Counted from the first letter of the stretch, positions 18,116-26,055 are shown. The stretch: DNA of 64,000 nt from Rhodanobacter sp. OK091 (GCF_900142825.1 NZ_FRCH01000002.1:992001-1056000); one strand, 5' to 3'. Notes: generated from the sequence alone by a model not told the origin. Numbers and translations are program-made.

Positions 18116-18454
18116 TCAATGCCCATATCCATAAGACGATGTCGTGGGCTGGGTCGCGTACGGGTTCTGCCCATAGCTGGATTGGGTCTGCTGCCCATAG
18201 CTGGATTGGGTCTGCTGCCCATAGCTGGGGGTTGCGTAAGGGTTACGAGTGCCCTCCTGACCGGTGTACGGGTTTACGTTGCCTTGCGTCGAATAGTTGT
18301 CAGTTTTCGTATTGTTCGGGTCGGTCTGGTAATGGGGTTGCACATACGTGCCGTTGGCGCGGGTGTAGCCACTCACGTAATGTTGCGCCGCTGCCGAGAA
18401 TGAGAGCGTCGCCAACAAGGCAAACATTGCGCCGATAACAACTTTCTTGTTCAT
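18116..18454 (-). CDS. Small secreted Tyr/Gly/Gln-rich protein of unknown function
   Basis: 112 residues starting MNKKVVIGAMFALLATLSFS, a clear Sec signal peptide cleaved after AAA-Q. The mature part begins HYVSGYTRANGTYVQPHYQT and DNYSTQGNVNPYTG, a family of short exported proteins that I recognise as recurrent in proteobacteria but of unknown role. The C-terminus has a YGQQTQSS tandem repeat encoded by 24-bp DNA units. The start at 18454 is set by the signal peptide. Probably periplasmic or surface associated. Confidence 0.75.
   Translation of the reverse strand: MNKKVVIGAMFALLATLSFSAAAQHYVSGYTRANGTYVQPHYQTDPNNTKTDNYSTQGNVNPYTGQEGTRNPYATPSYGQQTQSSYGQQTQSSYGQNPYATQPTTSSYGYGH
18167..18228. 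repeat. 24-bp tandem repeat, about 2.6 copies
   Basis: CTGCCCATAGCTGG recurs at 18167, 18191 and 18215 with a 24-bp period, the intervening bases being identical. It encodes SSYGQQTQ in the secreted protein. Near-perfect DNA identity implies recent slippage, so copy number may vary between strains. Confidence 0.85.
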
Positions 18455-18816
18455 ATCAAAATCTCCGTATGGATTAGCAGGATGGCTTTGTTGCCCCTGA
18501 TAGGGCCAGCAAGATAGATGCATGCATACACCGAGCCATGCTCTCAGGTCAGCCAACCCGCGCAATAAGCGTGCTGCATCTGCTCCGCGCGACAAAAATT
18601 GGGCAGAATGTGCCGTGTCCTTGCTGTACTGGCTGGTGTTACGGCGCACGACGCATGGCCTAGAGCCGGGCAACACCTTTCCAGCCGCGACGTATGACGC
18701 CGAAACTGAGATAGCAGCGCTCTACTGCGCGCGCATGGCGTAGCGCTACAGCGTGCGGCACCCCGCATCGCAAAACTTTTATGGCAGACTGCCAGCACTA
18801 GACCACGGGGAAGGAC
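18455..18816. other. Intergenic region, 362 bp, no gene recognised
   Basis: Lies between two divergent genes of the element and should contain both promoters. No convincing open frame with a ribosome binding site, RNA structure or terminator was seen. The good Shine-Dalgarno GGGGAAGGA of the right-hand gene is at its edge. Confidence 0.4.
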
Positions 18817-19650
18817 ATGCGAAGGATCGGCGGATGGTGGCGGCTTTGGATCGCCATTTCTGGCTTGTGGGTTGTCCTAGCAGTAGGCATTGGCATAACC
18901 ATCGTCGTCAGCGCCGAGTCGGCCGCCGATCGGATGAAATTTTCCGTGGAGCTTGCGTGTCCCGCACCTAAGGCTTGGAAGGATGTCATCACTTCGCCAG
19001 CCTTCCGACAGCTCGCACCAGCTCAGCAGGAAGAGGCTCGGCAGCAGTATTTTCATGAAGTCGTCGCCGCGCAATCAAGCAACTCCAAGGACATTGCCGA
19101 AGCGAAGGCGCAGTTCGATGCGCAGTATGGACCGCAGGCGCCTACGATTCCGCCTCCGCCCCCGGGCTACGTCCTGCAGCCCTCGCCTGCCCCCATTCGA
19201 ATGCAGGAAACTGCGACCTACAAGGTCACCGCGCCCGATGGCAGCATCTACGATGTCACTGCGCCCGAAGGCGCCACGCAAGAGCAGGTGCTGGCCTACG
19301 CGCAGGCGCATTCACGCACAATTGCGCCAGAGTCGGCTTCTACCGCCGCGAATCCATGGGATGACTATGCGGCCCAAGCTAGGGCCTCGACGGCGACGAA
19401 TCCCTATGACCGGTTCGACGATCATCCAGCGCCGGTGAGGCTGTCCGCGCTAAATGACCTTGATCGCTGCAATAAAGCGAAGCATCGAGACTATGCGGGA
19501 GAAGTCTCTAAGAGCCGAGCAGACGCGGCTATCGGAACTGTTGTTGGCGCAACATCTTTGCCTCTCATCCTACTAATTCTTGGATTGCTTACCGGATGGG
19601 TGGCTCGCGGCTTCCGCAGCAGCAATGCGAAGAAACAAGCCAAGCCATGA
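18817..19650 (+). CDS. Two-TM membrane protein with a soluble Pro/Ala-rich centre, unknown function
   Basis: 277 residues. A hydrophobic helix at about 11-31 and another near 243-263 bracket a soluble region with a helical Glu/Gln-rich part (AQQEEARQQYFHEVV), a proline run IPPPPPG, and TAPDGSIYDVTAPEGATQEQ. The last resembles the short 'APDG...PEGATxEQ' module found in phage-associated and secretion-related proteins. Start set by GGGGAAGGA. Both termini are probably cytoplasmic with the centre outside. Function not recognised; probable island cargo. Confidence 0.65.
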   Translation: MRRIGGWWRLWIAISGLWVVLAVGIGITIVVSAESAADRMKFSVELACPAPKAWKDVITSPAFRQLAPAQQEEARQQYFHEVVAAQSSNSKDIAEAKAQFDAQYGPQAPTIPPPPPGYVLQPSPAPIRMQETATYKVTAPDGSIYDVTAPEGATQEQVLAYAQAHSRTIAPESASTAANPWDDYAAQARASTATNPYDRFDDHPAPVRLSALNDLDRCNKAKHRDYAGEVSKSRADAAIGTVVGATSLPLILLILGLLTGWVARGFRSSNAKKQAKP

Positions 19651-19884
19651 AGCTCATCCTCCCAGCGCATTCAGCAAGGCATCGCTTTTTAGCTCGGATT
19701 GAATGGCGCGATAGCCAGTCGCCGTATAGCGAAGGAATACCAATCACCATCCTCGACGGGCTCATCGCCGCTTGTGCAAGTTCACCGCTACCCTCACCCT
19801 CCCCTCCATCGCGCGTAGCACCATGACCCAGAAAAGCTTTTTTGAGCTGACCTCCTCGTCATTTCGCCTGTAAATCACTGTAAT

Positions 19885-20115
19885 TTATTCCGGAAGTTCA
19901 CCAGCAGCGATCAGCACCAGCCGGTCAATCGCACTGGAATAGTCGCCCCGCTGCGCCCCGATGATGCGGAGGGCTTTGTCACTGGGGTAATAGTCGATCC
20001 GTGGATACATGTTCCGACGCTCGCGCTGCTGCTCCAGCTTCCGGGTCTTGCGCCACACTTGCCAGTCGGCATGGTCGCTGGCGGTAAGTACAGGCAAACC
20101 TGGCTGCCACGTCAC
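19885..20115 (-). CDS. Small protein of the island operon, paralogous to part of its neighbour
   Basis: 76 residues from a GTG start that overlaps the stop of the upstream gene by four bases (GTGA), supporting translation. Its second half (RIDYYPSDKALRIIG...DYSSAIDRLVLIAAGELPE) is clearly related to RIDYQPSEQVLALI...FSSVIDRLILKAAGVVPE in the gene immediately upstream, so the pair shares a roughly 40-residue module. N-terminus is Trp- and Arg-rich. Function unknown; last gene of the replication operon. Confidence 0.65.
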   Translation of the reverse strand: MTWQPGLPVLTASDHADWQVWRKTRKLEQQRERRNMYPRIDYYPSDKALRIIGAQRGDYSSAIDRLVLIAAGELPE

Positions 20116-20732
20116 GCCTCAACGCTCCTGCTCCGCGACCGCAAGTTTGCCGTCACCCTCGCCTTTCCCTCGACCGTGCGCGGCCCAGTAGAACATCCTC
20201 CGTGCCACTTGCAACGACGCTTGCCCGGTACGCTCAGGGCTTCGCAGGGCTTGCCGTCACGCCGGCGACGGCCTCCGCACACAACGCGTTTCGAGGCGTC
20301 ACGGACGGCGCACCGAGACAGATAACCGGCTGCCCACGTCGGCAATTCTCCAAAGTCACTCGCGCCCGCGTGTATGGCAGCAATAATTCCGGGATTCTTA
20401 TTCGCTACTGCAAAGTCTTTCGCGCGTGTGCGGACTGGTCGCCCAATGCCAGCGTCTTCCATTGATCCTGCTAAGTTGTTCGCGTGCACGCGCCTGCGCG
20501 AAGTGTGCCGAAATTCCGGCACCACCCCGGCAGCTTTCAATATCAGTCGGTCGATCACGCTACTGAAGTCGCCGCCGACGCAAGGCTTTAAATCGACAAC
20601 AATAAGCGCCAGCACTTGCTCACTGGGTTGATAGTCGATCCGCTTAACACCTTGCCGTCGCTGGCGCTGGCGCAGGCGCTTGCGGGCATTGAGCCGCTGC
20701 CCCCTCTCGTTGTTGTCCTGTGGCGTGTTCAT
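20112..20732 (-). CDS. Basic phage-type protein with HGG-STGPRT motif
   Basis: 206 residues. It begins with a strongly basic segment (RKRLRQRQRRQGVKR), then the RIDYQPSEQ...IDRLILKAAG module shared with the next gene, and ends with CKWHGGCSTGPRTVEGKARV. The terminal part (Cys/His followed by HGG-x-STGP-x-T-x-GKAR) is a motif I know from many small phage and plasmid proteins of unknown function, possibly zinc- and nucleic-acid-binding. The ATG at 20732 overlaps the preceding stop (ATGA), which fixes the start. Confidence 0.7.
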   Translation of the reverse strand: MNTPQDNNERGQRLNARKRLRQRQRRQGVKRIDYQPSEQVLALIVVDLKPCVGGDFSSVIDRLILKAAGVVPEFRHTSRRRVHANNLAGSMEDAGIGRPVRTRAKDFAVANKNPGIIAAIHAGASDFGELPTWAAGYLSRCAVRDASKRVVCGGRRRRDGKPCEALSVPGKRRCKWHGGCSTGPRTVEGKARVTANLRSRSRSVEA

Positions 20733-21331
20733 GCGTCTATGTCGCTCATTCGCTGAAAGTCTGCACAACCGCGCCGCTGCATTGGATAGGGCATCCCGTG
20801 GCCTTTGCCGCAGTCACCCATGCCGGTTGGTGGATTGATCGTGTCCGGGGTGAAGTGCCGGCAGCCCTCGAACGTCACGGGCGGACGCGGGATGTAGGCG
20901 CCTGCCTTGCGCACGAAACACCACGGGCAACCCAGCGCACGCGGCCAGCCGTCGACCACGGGCAACACTGCCGCAATGTCGGGATGAATCCAGACCGGGC
21001 CGCAACCTTTGCACCACATTCGCGCCGTGTCACCAGCCGGCACACGTCCGGCGTGGCGGTCGTCGGTGTCACGCTGCATCAACTCAAGTGCGGCAAGCTG
21101 GCATGCGTCTAACGGTTTCAGTGCACCAGTTGCACCACGCGCACCGCCTGCACCAAGCGCACCAGAAACGGCACTTGAACCTACACCAAGCGCAGCTTCT
21201 TTTGGTGCGCGGCCATTTCCCTGCAAAGCGTTGTCTGCCAAGACTTTGAGCGATGTTTTAGGGCTTTGGTGCATTGGTGCATTCCCTAGCGATGCACCAG
21301 CGCACCAAGCACCTTCCGGGTCAGTCGTCAT
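20729..21331 (-). CDS. Cysteine-rich mobile-element protein
   Basis: 200 residues, with an Ala/Gly-rich N-terminal half and a C-terminal half containing CKGCGPVW, GCPWCFVR, EGCRHF and GDCGKGHG, suggesting one or two zinc-binding clusters. IPRPPVTFEGCRHFTPDTIN resembles small proteins encoded beside replication genes of proteobacterial islands. The start overlaps the end of the helicase gene by 11 nt. The exact role is unknown; proximity suggests replication or copy control. Confidence 0.65.
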   Translation of the reverse strand: MTTDPEGAWCAGASLGNAPMHQSPKTSLKVLADNALQGNGRAPKEAALGVGSSAVSGALGAGGARGATGALKPLDACQLAALELMQRDTDDRHAGRVPAGDTARMWCKGCGPVWIHPDIAAVLPVVDGWPRALGCPWCFVRKAGAYIPRPPVTFEGCRHFTPDTINPPTGMGDCGKGHGMPYPMQRRGCADFQRMSDIDA

Positions 21332-22436
21332 GACTATCCCCCTTCTTCGGCGTGGGCTTTGTTTTCCGCTTTGGCTTCGGGGTGTAGCGGCCCGCGTCTT
21401 TTGCCTTGTTCAGTGCGCGCACTACGGTCGAATGATTCACACCCAACTCGCCGCCTATCTCACGCGTGCTCAGACCCAGCCCGGCCAGCTCGATCATCTG
21501 TTCCTCGCTGGCATCGGATACCGCGCGCGTCGCCCATGTCTGGTTCCCGTCCGGCAGCGTGGTTAGCGCGGCCTCGAAGGGAGACACATCTTGCCCATAC
21601 AGTGCGCGGGCTTTCTCGAAGTGAACCTCGAACCGTGCACCTTGACCGGGTTCGTAATCAGCCGGCTTGCGTAGTGCAATGACAGTGTCCAGAACGTCTT
21701 CGCGCTTAGACGTGCCACGTTGCTGGCCTCCCTTGCCGGCGTGGTGAACGAAAACCACGCTAAGACCTTGCGAGCGCATTTGTAACGCCCACTCCTGCAC
21801 CGGCTGCCAGCTCTCCCCCTCGTTCTCTTTGCCGCCGCGTACAAGACAGCTCAAGTTGTCTACGATAATCACGCGGGCATTACCTAGCGCAGCGTTGACG
21901 GCTTCCCGGCCTTCCGGCTGATACAGGTTCGGCATCACGCCGTCAGCTTGTAGGTCGGGCGTGACAAACCGCAGGTATCCGTCCGCCGCCTCGCGTTCAT
22001 TGCTGGCGATAACCGTGGCAACTCGGGCTTTCAGATCCGCGCCCGGCATCTCGCCATCCAGATACAACACAGGCGTTTGCGCCGTCGCCTGCCAGCCCAG
22101 GAACTCGCCACCCGATGCGAGTGCGTACGCCACACCTAGCGCCATGTGCGTTTTACCGATGCCCCGCGGTGCGTAAATCATCGCGAGTGATTGGCTGGAG
22201 AGCCAAGGTTTGAGCAGCTTGTCGCGCGGCGGAAAACTTGCGGACAGTAGCCCGGCAGCGTCAACCGCCACCACCTTACGTGGCGGCTTTTCCTCTTGGT
22301 GCGTTGGTGCATTCTTAGAATTTGCATGAATGCACCAAGCCGAGTTCGCCACACTCTCGACCATGTCTAGGTCACGGTCGGCACGTTCGTCCAGACTGCG
22401 GACGCCGGCGGGCAGTCGTTCGGCGGCGGTCGTCAT
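21321..22436 (-). CDS. RepA-type hexameric replicative helicase (AAA_25)
   Basis: 371 residues. RecA-fold ATPase with Walker A APRGIGKT (about 89-96), Walker B VIIVDNLSC, and the VVFVHHAGKGGQQRGTSK segment typical of RSF1010 RepA-like helicases. The C-terminus adds a helix-turn-helix (LSTREIGGELGVNHSTVVRAL) and a Lys-rich tail, which could bind origin DNA. It overlaps the upstream primase-like gene by ATGA. With the CHC2 protein it forms a minimal replication module, so the element probably replicates after excision. Confidence 0.85.
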   Translation of the reverse strand: MTTAAERLPAGVRSLDERADRDLDMVESVANSAWCIHANSKNAPTHQEEKPPRKVVAVDAAGLLSASFPPRDKLLKPWLSSQSLAMIYAPRGIGKTHMALGVAYALASGGEFLGWQATAQTPVLYLDGEMPGADLKARVATVIASNEREAADGYLRFVTPDLQADGVMPNLYQPEGREAVNAALGNARVIIVDNLSCLVRGGKENEGESWQPVQEWALQMRSQGLSVVFVHHAGKGGQQRGTSKREDVLDTVIALRKPADYEPGQGARFEVHFEKARALYGQDVSPFEAALTTLPDGNQTWATRAVSDASEEQMIELAGLGLSTREIGGELGVNHSTVVRALNKAKDAGRYTPKPKRKTKPTPKKGDSHDD

Positions 22437-22894
22437 ACCAGCACCTCCCGCGCAGTGTCGATACGATCAATAGCGAGTGCCAGCCGATCAGCATCGGTAT
22501 CGTTCAACACGAGGCCAGCGGCAAGGTCATGCGCGGCGATGCTGATAACTTTGGCCTCCCGACTTACAACGCCAAGCGCCGCACCCCATGCCGTTTGCTT
22601 GAACGCCTGTTGTGCCGCGCGTCGACCTTCGGGAGTTGTGTCGCGGATGCGTTCGGGGAATAAGTCACCAACCTGCAAGCCTACCGCCGCCAGCACATCA
22701 TGAACTTGGCAACCTGCGAAGCAATGCAGCAGCAGGGTGCCGTTGTCGCCCTCGGTGATCGCCAGCGAGGCCGACTTGCCATCGTGGGCCGGACAGCGTG
22801 ATCGCCAGCCCCTGCCAGTTTTGATGACGCCTTCCAGACGCGGTAACAGCAGCACGGAAGGTGATGCGGTGATGGTGGTAACGGGCATGTTCAT
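22433..22894 (-). CDS. CHC2 zinc-finger primase-like protein
   Basis: 153 residues containing a DnaG-type zinc finger: CPAH (Cys34, His37) and CFAGC (Cys58, Cys62) within the context WRSRCPAHDGKSASLAI and GTLLLHCFAGC. No TOPRIM catalytic domain follows, so it is only the finger part of a primase plus a short helical tail, and may act with the downstream helicase or host DnaG. The ATG at 22894 overlaps the stop of the small upstream gene and the stop overlaps the helicase start, both by four bases. Confidence 0.8.
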   Translation of the reverse strand: MNMPVTTITASPSVLLLPRLEGVIKTGRGWRSRCPAHDGKSASLAITEGDNGTLLLHCFAGCQVHDVLAAVGLQVGDLFPERIRDTTPEGRRAAQQAFKQTAWGAALGVVSREAKVISIAAHDLAAGLVLNDTDADRLALAIDRIDTAREVLV

Positions 22895-23019
22895 TTGAAT
22901 GCCCCCAGCACGATCAGCAGGAACAACACCCCAAAGAGAACCGTGAGGGCACATTCCCCGCATGCGTCCAGATGTTCCGCGAGGCGATGCAATCGACGCA
23001 AAACAGTGCGCGGGATCAT
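22891..23019 (-). CDS. 42-residue single-pass membrane peptide, overlooked small gene
   Basis: Reading frame from ATG 23019 to TGA 22891. The first half is basic and amphipathic (MIPRTVLRRLHRLAEHL), followed by ACGEC and a 17-residue hydrophobic helix (VLFGVLFLLIVLGAF). Both ends are joined to neighbours by ATGA overlaps: its ATG overlaps the alpA stop and its TGA overlaps the primase-like ATG. Two 4-bp overlaps in a row are hard to explain by chance, so I believe it is translated. Function unknown. Confidence 0.65.
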   Translation of the reverse strand: MIPRTVLRRLHRLAEHLDACGECALTVLFGVLFLLIVLGAFK

Positions 23020-23279
23020 GCCGCGCCCCGCTCTATCAGTTCACGTATTTGCTCCACCCGCCATGCAGTAATGCGGGTGCCCAGCTTGACGGGCTGCGGA
23101 TAGCGCCCAGCTTTGACGCCTGCCCACCATGTCGATTTACAGACCGGATAGATGGCGGGAATAGCCGGCGAGTTGTCCGTGGCGGGTTTGCCGACAATCT
23201 GCGACAGGCGGAGATAGCCGGTCGCGGGCAACAATGTGGCTGTATGTACAAAAGCAGATATTGCGGGTTGCAAACGCAC
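23016..23279 (-). CDS. alpA: AlpA-family transcriptional regulator / excisionase-like protein
   Basis: Small MerR-like winged-helix protein, up to 87 residues. The family pattern GYLRLSQIVG, KSTWWAGVKAGRYPQPVKLG and ITAWRVEQIRELIERG is complete. AlpA proteins activate prophage integrase or act as excisionases, consistent with a place at the head of the replication operon. The annotated GTG start at 23279 is uncertain because about 19 residues precede the conserved core and no strong Shine-Dalgarno is visible. Confidence 0.85.
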   Translation of the reverse strand: MRLQPAISAFVHTATLLPATGYLRLSQIVGKPATDNSPAIPAIYPVCKSTWWAGVKAGRYPQPVKLGTRITAWRVEQIRELIERGAA

Positions 23280-23392
23280 GGTATCGCTCCAAGTGCATCG
23301 CTACCGAGCGGCAGCGCATGGCTTCGGACGAAGCGATTCCAAATTATTCACATGTGGAGCGGCGCGAGTCGCATCCACTAGTGCCTACGTGT

Positions 23393-23406
23393 AACCGCTA
23401 GCGGTT
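23393..23406. promoter_or_regulatory. Perfect 14-bp palindrome AACCGCTAGCGGTT
   Basis: Dyad spanning the stop codon of the gene at 23398-23976 and lying 114 bp upstream of alpA. No T-run follows, so it is not a typical terminator. It could be an operator for a repressor controlling the replication operon; no matching second copy was noticed. Confidence 0.35.
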
Positions 23407-23976
23407 GGACGATTCCTTACGGAACTGAGCAACCCATCGCCTGATGCCATCAACCGTTGTGTTTTCGACATTAAGAGCTGTCTTCGTCGCGAAGTTCAGA
23501 ACTGCGCCTCGACTCACTCGTTGCAGTAGGGGAAGGCCATTCCAGAGAACGCGAACCTCGTCCTTGGCTAGCCGTTTGGCAGCATTGGCTTGATCCGCGC
23601 CAAAACTCTTTCTAGCTGTTGCATGGCTTGCCGCCTCGCCGAGCTTCCTAACGCTTCCAGCCAACTTGCTCTTGGTTTCGTTGTCTCGAATGCCTAAGGC
23701 AGCCATGTTTGCGTCTGCATGCATGAGCATTGTCGAAAGATGAGCTACTAGACCCTGCATGCTTTTCGCGTAAGCGATGAGTTCTACATGTGACATTGCG
23801 TCTATCTGAGCTGTTCCAGCAGATTGCATTTGAGCAATCCCGGCAAATGCCGATGTTCGGTCTTGAAATTGCTCTTGCTTCTTCAATGCATTGACGATTC
23901 GCATCGCGCTTTCATCAACTCGGGCGGCGAAAGAGACATCTTCGTCGGGTGATAGTTTTTTGACGGACACGTGCAT
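23398..23976 (-). CDS. Island hypothetical protein, helical
   Basis: 192 residues from ATG 23976, with GAAGG eight bases before it. Predicted mostly alpha-helical with Ala/Gln-rich segments (FQDRTSAFAGIAQMQSAGTAQ) and a basic C-terminal third. No membrane segment or known motif. Its base composition is visibly lower in GC than the flanking chromosome, indicating foreign origin. It sits alone between integrase and alpA on the same strand, a place often held by a regulator or anti-phage gene in such elements, but no function is claimed. Confidence 0.65.
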   Translation of the reverse strand: MHVSVKKLSPDEDVSFAARVDESAMRIVNALKKQEQFQDRTSAFAGIAQMQSAGTAQIDAMSHVELIAYAKSMQGLVAHLSTMLMHADANMAALGIRDNETKSKLAGSVRKLGEAASHATARKSFGADQANAAKRLAKDEVRVLWNGLPLLQRVSRGAVLNFATKTALNVENTTVDGIRRWVAQFRKESSNR

Positions 23977-24057
23977 ACCTCTAACCTTCAAAAGTGCCGC
24001 ACCAGCCGGGGAAGGTGCCCGGTTTTAGGGATCAGCCTAGGCGCGACGTTGGAAGTA

Positions 24058-25278
24058 TCAGCCTGCTTTGCGCTGCATCGGTACGACGTTGCCGCCTTCC
24101 TTCAACGTGTCCAGATAATCCGCCCACGCGGCCATCATCTTGCAACGCTCGGCAAGGTGCGCGGTGCGGTTGTACGCGCGGCCGTTCGGGTCTTTCACGG
24201 CATGGGCTAGCTGGTGTTCGATGTAGTCGGGCCGGAAGTGCAGCACCTCATCCAGAACCGTGCGCGCCATCGCCCGAAAACCGTGACCGCTCATTTCGTC
24301 GGTGGCGTAACCCATGCGACGCAATGCTGACAACACAGCGTTGTTGCTCATGGGGCGTTGCGGACTGCGTGCGCTGGGGAATACATACCGCCCCTTTCCG
24401 GTCAGTGCATGCAGCTCGCGCAGGATCACCACAGCTTGCGGTGCCAACGGAACCAGATGCGGCTCGCGCATCTTCATTTTCTCGGCAGGGATATTCCATT
24501 GCGCACCGTCCAGATCGAACTCTGCCCATTCTGCTTGCCGTAGCTCACCCGGTCGCACGAATACCAGCGGTGCCAGTCGCAGCGCACACTTCGTCACCAA
24601 CGAGCCGTTATAGGCATCCATCGCGCGAAGCAGGCCACCGATAGCAACCGGATCAACGATGGCGGCAAGGTGCGTTTGCTTGACTGGCGGCAACGCTCCG
24701 CGCAGGTCGGCAACCGGATTGCGTTCGGCGCGGCCGGTGGCGATGGCGTAGCGCAAGACCTGCCCACAGTTTTGCAGCACGCGATGCGCGGACTCAACTG
24801 CGCCCCGGTCAACAATGCGATTGACGGTAGCCAGCAACTCTTTGGCGGTAATGTCGGCAAGCGGTCGGCTACCCAGCCACGGGAATACATCATTCTCCAG
24901 TCGCAACATGATTCGGCTGGCGTGGAGTTCTACCCATGTTGCCGATTGCTTGGCGTGCCACTCGCGCGCCACCACTTCAAAGCTGTTCGCCGCACGATCT
25001 TCGCCGGCAGCTTTCACGGCCTTGCGTTGCTCGCCCGGATCGACGTCAGCGGCCAACAACTTGCGGGCAGCATCGCGCTTGTCGCGGGCATCGGCTAGGC
25101 CAGTGTCGGGATAGGTGCCGAGAGATAGACGTTTCTCCTTACCCCCAAACCGATACTTCAAACGCCACCACTTGCCCCCAGCTGGCGAGACTTCCAAGTA
25201 CAGCCCGCCACCATCAAATAGACGCTGGGTCTTGTCGGCTGGCTTGGCCTTGCGGATGGTGACGTCGGAAAGTGTCAT
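24058..25278 (-). CDS. int: P4-type tyrosine integrase
   Basis: Site-specific recombinase that inserts and excises the element at ssrA. 406 residues: N-terminal arm-binding DUF4102 domain (MTLSDVTIRKAKPADKTQR...LSLGTYPDTGLADAR), core-binding domain (about 100-190), and catalytic domain with Arg242, His332, Arg335, His359 and nucleophile Tyr369 (NGRAYNRTAHL). All catalytic residues are present, so it should be active. The gene starts 163 bp from the ssrA 3' end, with a GTTGCCCCC copy immediately upstream of its ATG, which could allow autoregulation. Confidence 0.95.
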   Translation of the reverse strand: MTLSDVTIRKAKPADKTQRLFDGGGLYLEVSPAGGKWWRLKYRFGGKEKRLSLGTYPDTGLADARDKRDAARKLLAADVDPGEQRKAVKAAGEDRAANSFEVVAREWHAKQSATWVELHASRIMLRLENDVFPWLGSRPLADITAKELLATVNRIVDRGAVESAHRVLQNCGQVLRYAIATGRAERNPVADLRGALPPVKQTHLAAIVDPVAIGGLLRAMDAYNGSLVTKCALRLAPLVFVRPGELRQAEWAEFDLDGAQWNIPAEKMKMREPHLVPLAPQAVVILRELHALTGKGRYVFPSARSPQRPMSNNAVLSALRRMGYATDEMSGHGFRAMARTVLDEVLHFRPDYIEHQLAHAVKDPNGRAYNRTAHLAERCKMMAAWADYLDTLKEGGNVVPMQRKAG

Positions 25279-25337
25279 GGGGGCAACCCTTACAGGGATA
25301 GGTACTGTTGCCCCCGATGTTGCCCCCAGTTGCCCCC
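25279..25337. repeat. Right GTTGCCCCC repeats (putative integrase arm sites)
   Basis: GTTGCCCCC occurs at 25307, 25319 and 25329 in direct orientation and inverted at 25279-25287, adjoining the int start codon. Two further copies lie near the other end of the element. Spacing of 10-12 bp puts sites on one helix face. Confidence 0.6.
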
Positions 25338-25373
25338 GGATTGCAATGGACTAGATCGGACAGTATCGGGCAC

Positions 25374-25416
25374 AAAAAAGGCCGGAACCTTTGCTGTTGC
25401 TAGGGTTGCCGGCCTT
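25374..25416 (-). terminator. Terminator of ssrA supplied by the island
   Basis: On the reverse strand AAGGCCGGCAACC pairs with GGTTCCGGCCTT, followed by six T (25379-25374). It lies 25 bp downstream of the tmRNA 3' end, inside the inserted element, and replaces the host terminator now left beside smpB. Confidence 0.85.
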
Positions 25417-25433
25417 CGTTGGACTGCGTTGGA

Positions 25434-25796
<363 letters not shown>

Positions 25797-25819
25797 GGGG
25801 AAAACGGTACGACCAGCGC

Positions 25820-25849
25820 AGTATATGGGGCCGCCGGCCAAAGCATCAA
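25820..25849 (-). promoter_or_regulatory. ssrA: Predicted ssrA promoter
   Basis: Reverse-strand -10 TATACT (25825-25820) with a -35 TTGATG (25849-25844) 18 bases upstream. It would start transcription about 15 nt before the mature tmRNA 5' end, consistent with RNase P trimming. Confidence 0.55.
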
Positions 25850-26025
25850 TGGCGCTTGCTGCATTCCGGGCAAAGCGGTCGACGACAGCATCCGCAAATC
25901 AGCGCATGAAATTTCCTGCGGGCTCCCCGCTTGTTTCGCGAAGAGGCTTCGAAGCGCCGGGAGAATCGGCACACGGCAGTGTCGAGCGGGCCTTGCGCAA
26001 ACATTGCTCACATCAGCTCGGAGTG

Positions 26026-26055
26026 TTGTTCACGCACTGACGCAACGTCTATACT
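26026..26055 (+). promoter_or_regulatory. Predicted promoter of the cytochrome c pair
   Basis: TTGTTC at 26026-26031 and TATACT at 26050-26055 with an 18-base spacer; strong -10, weak -35. Transcription would begin near 26062, 43 nt before the first start codon. Confidence 0.45.

Noticed and set aside
18167..18228. CRISPR array
   Set aside because: The 24-bp units are contiguous tandem copies in a coding sequence with no unique spacers; no cas genes are present.
19651..19884. Possible small gene between the convergent island genes
   Set aside because: No frame with ribosome binding site or coding-like composition was found in this 234-bp gap.
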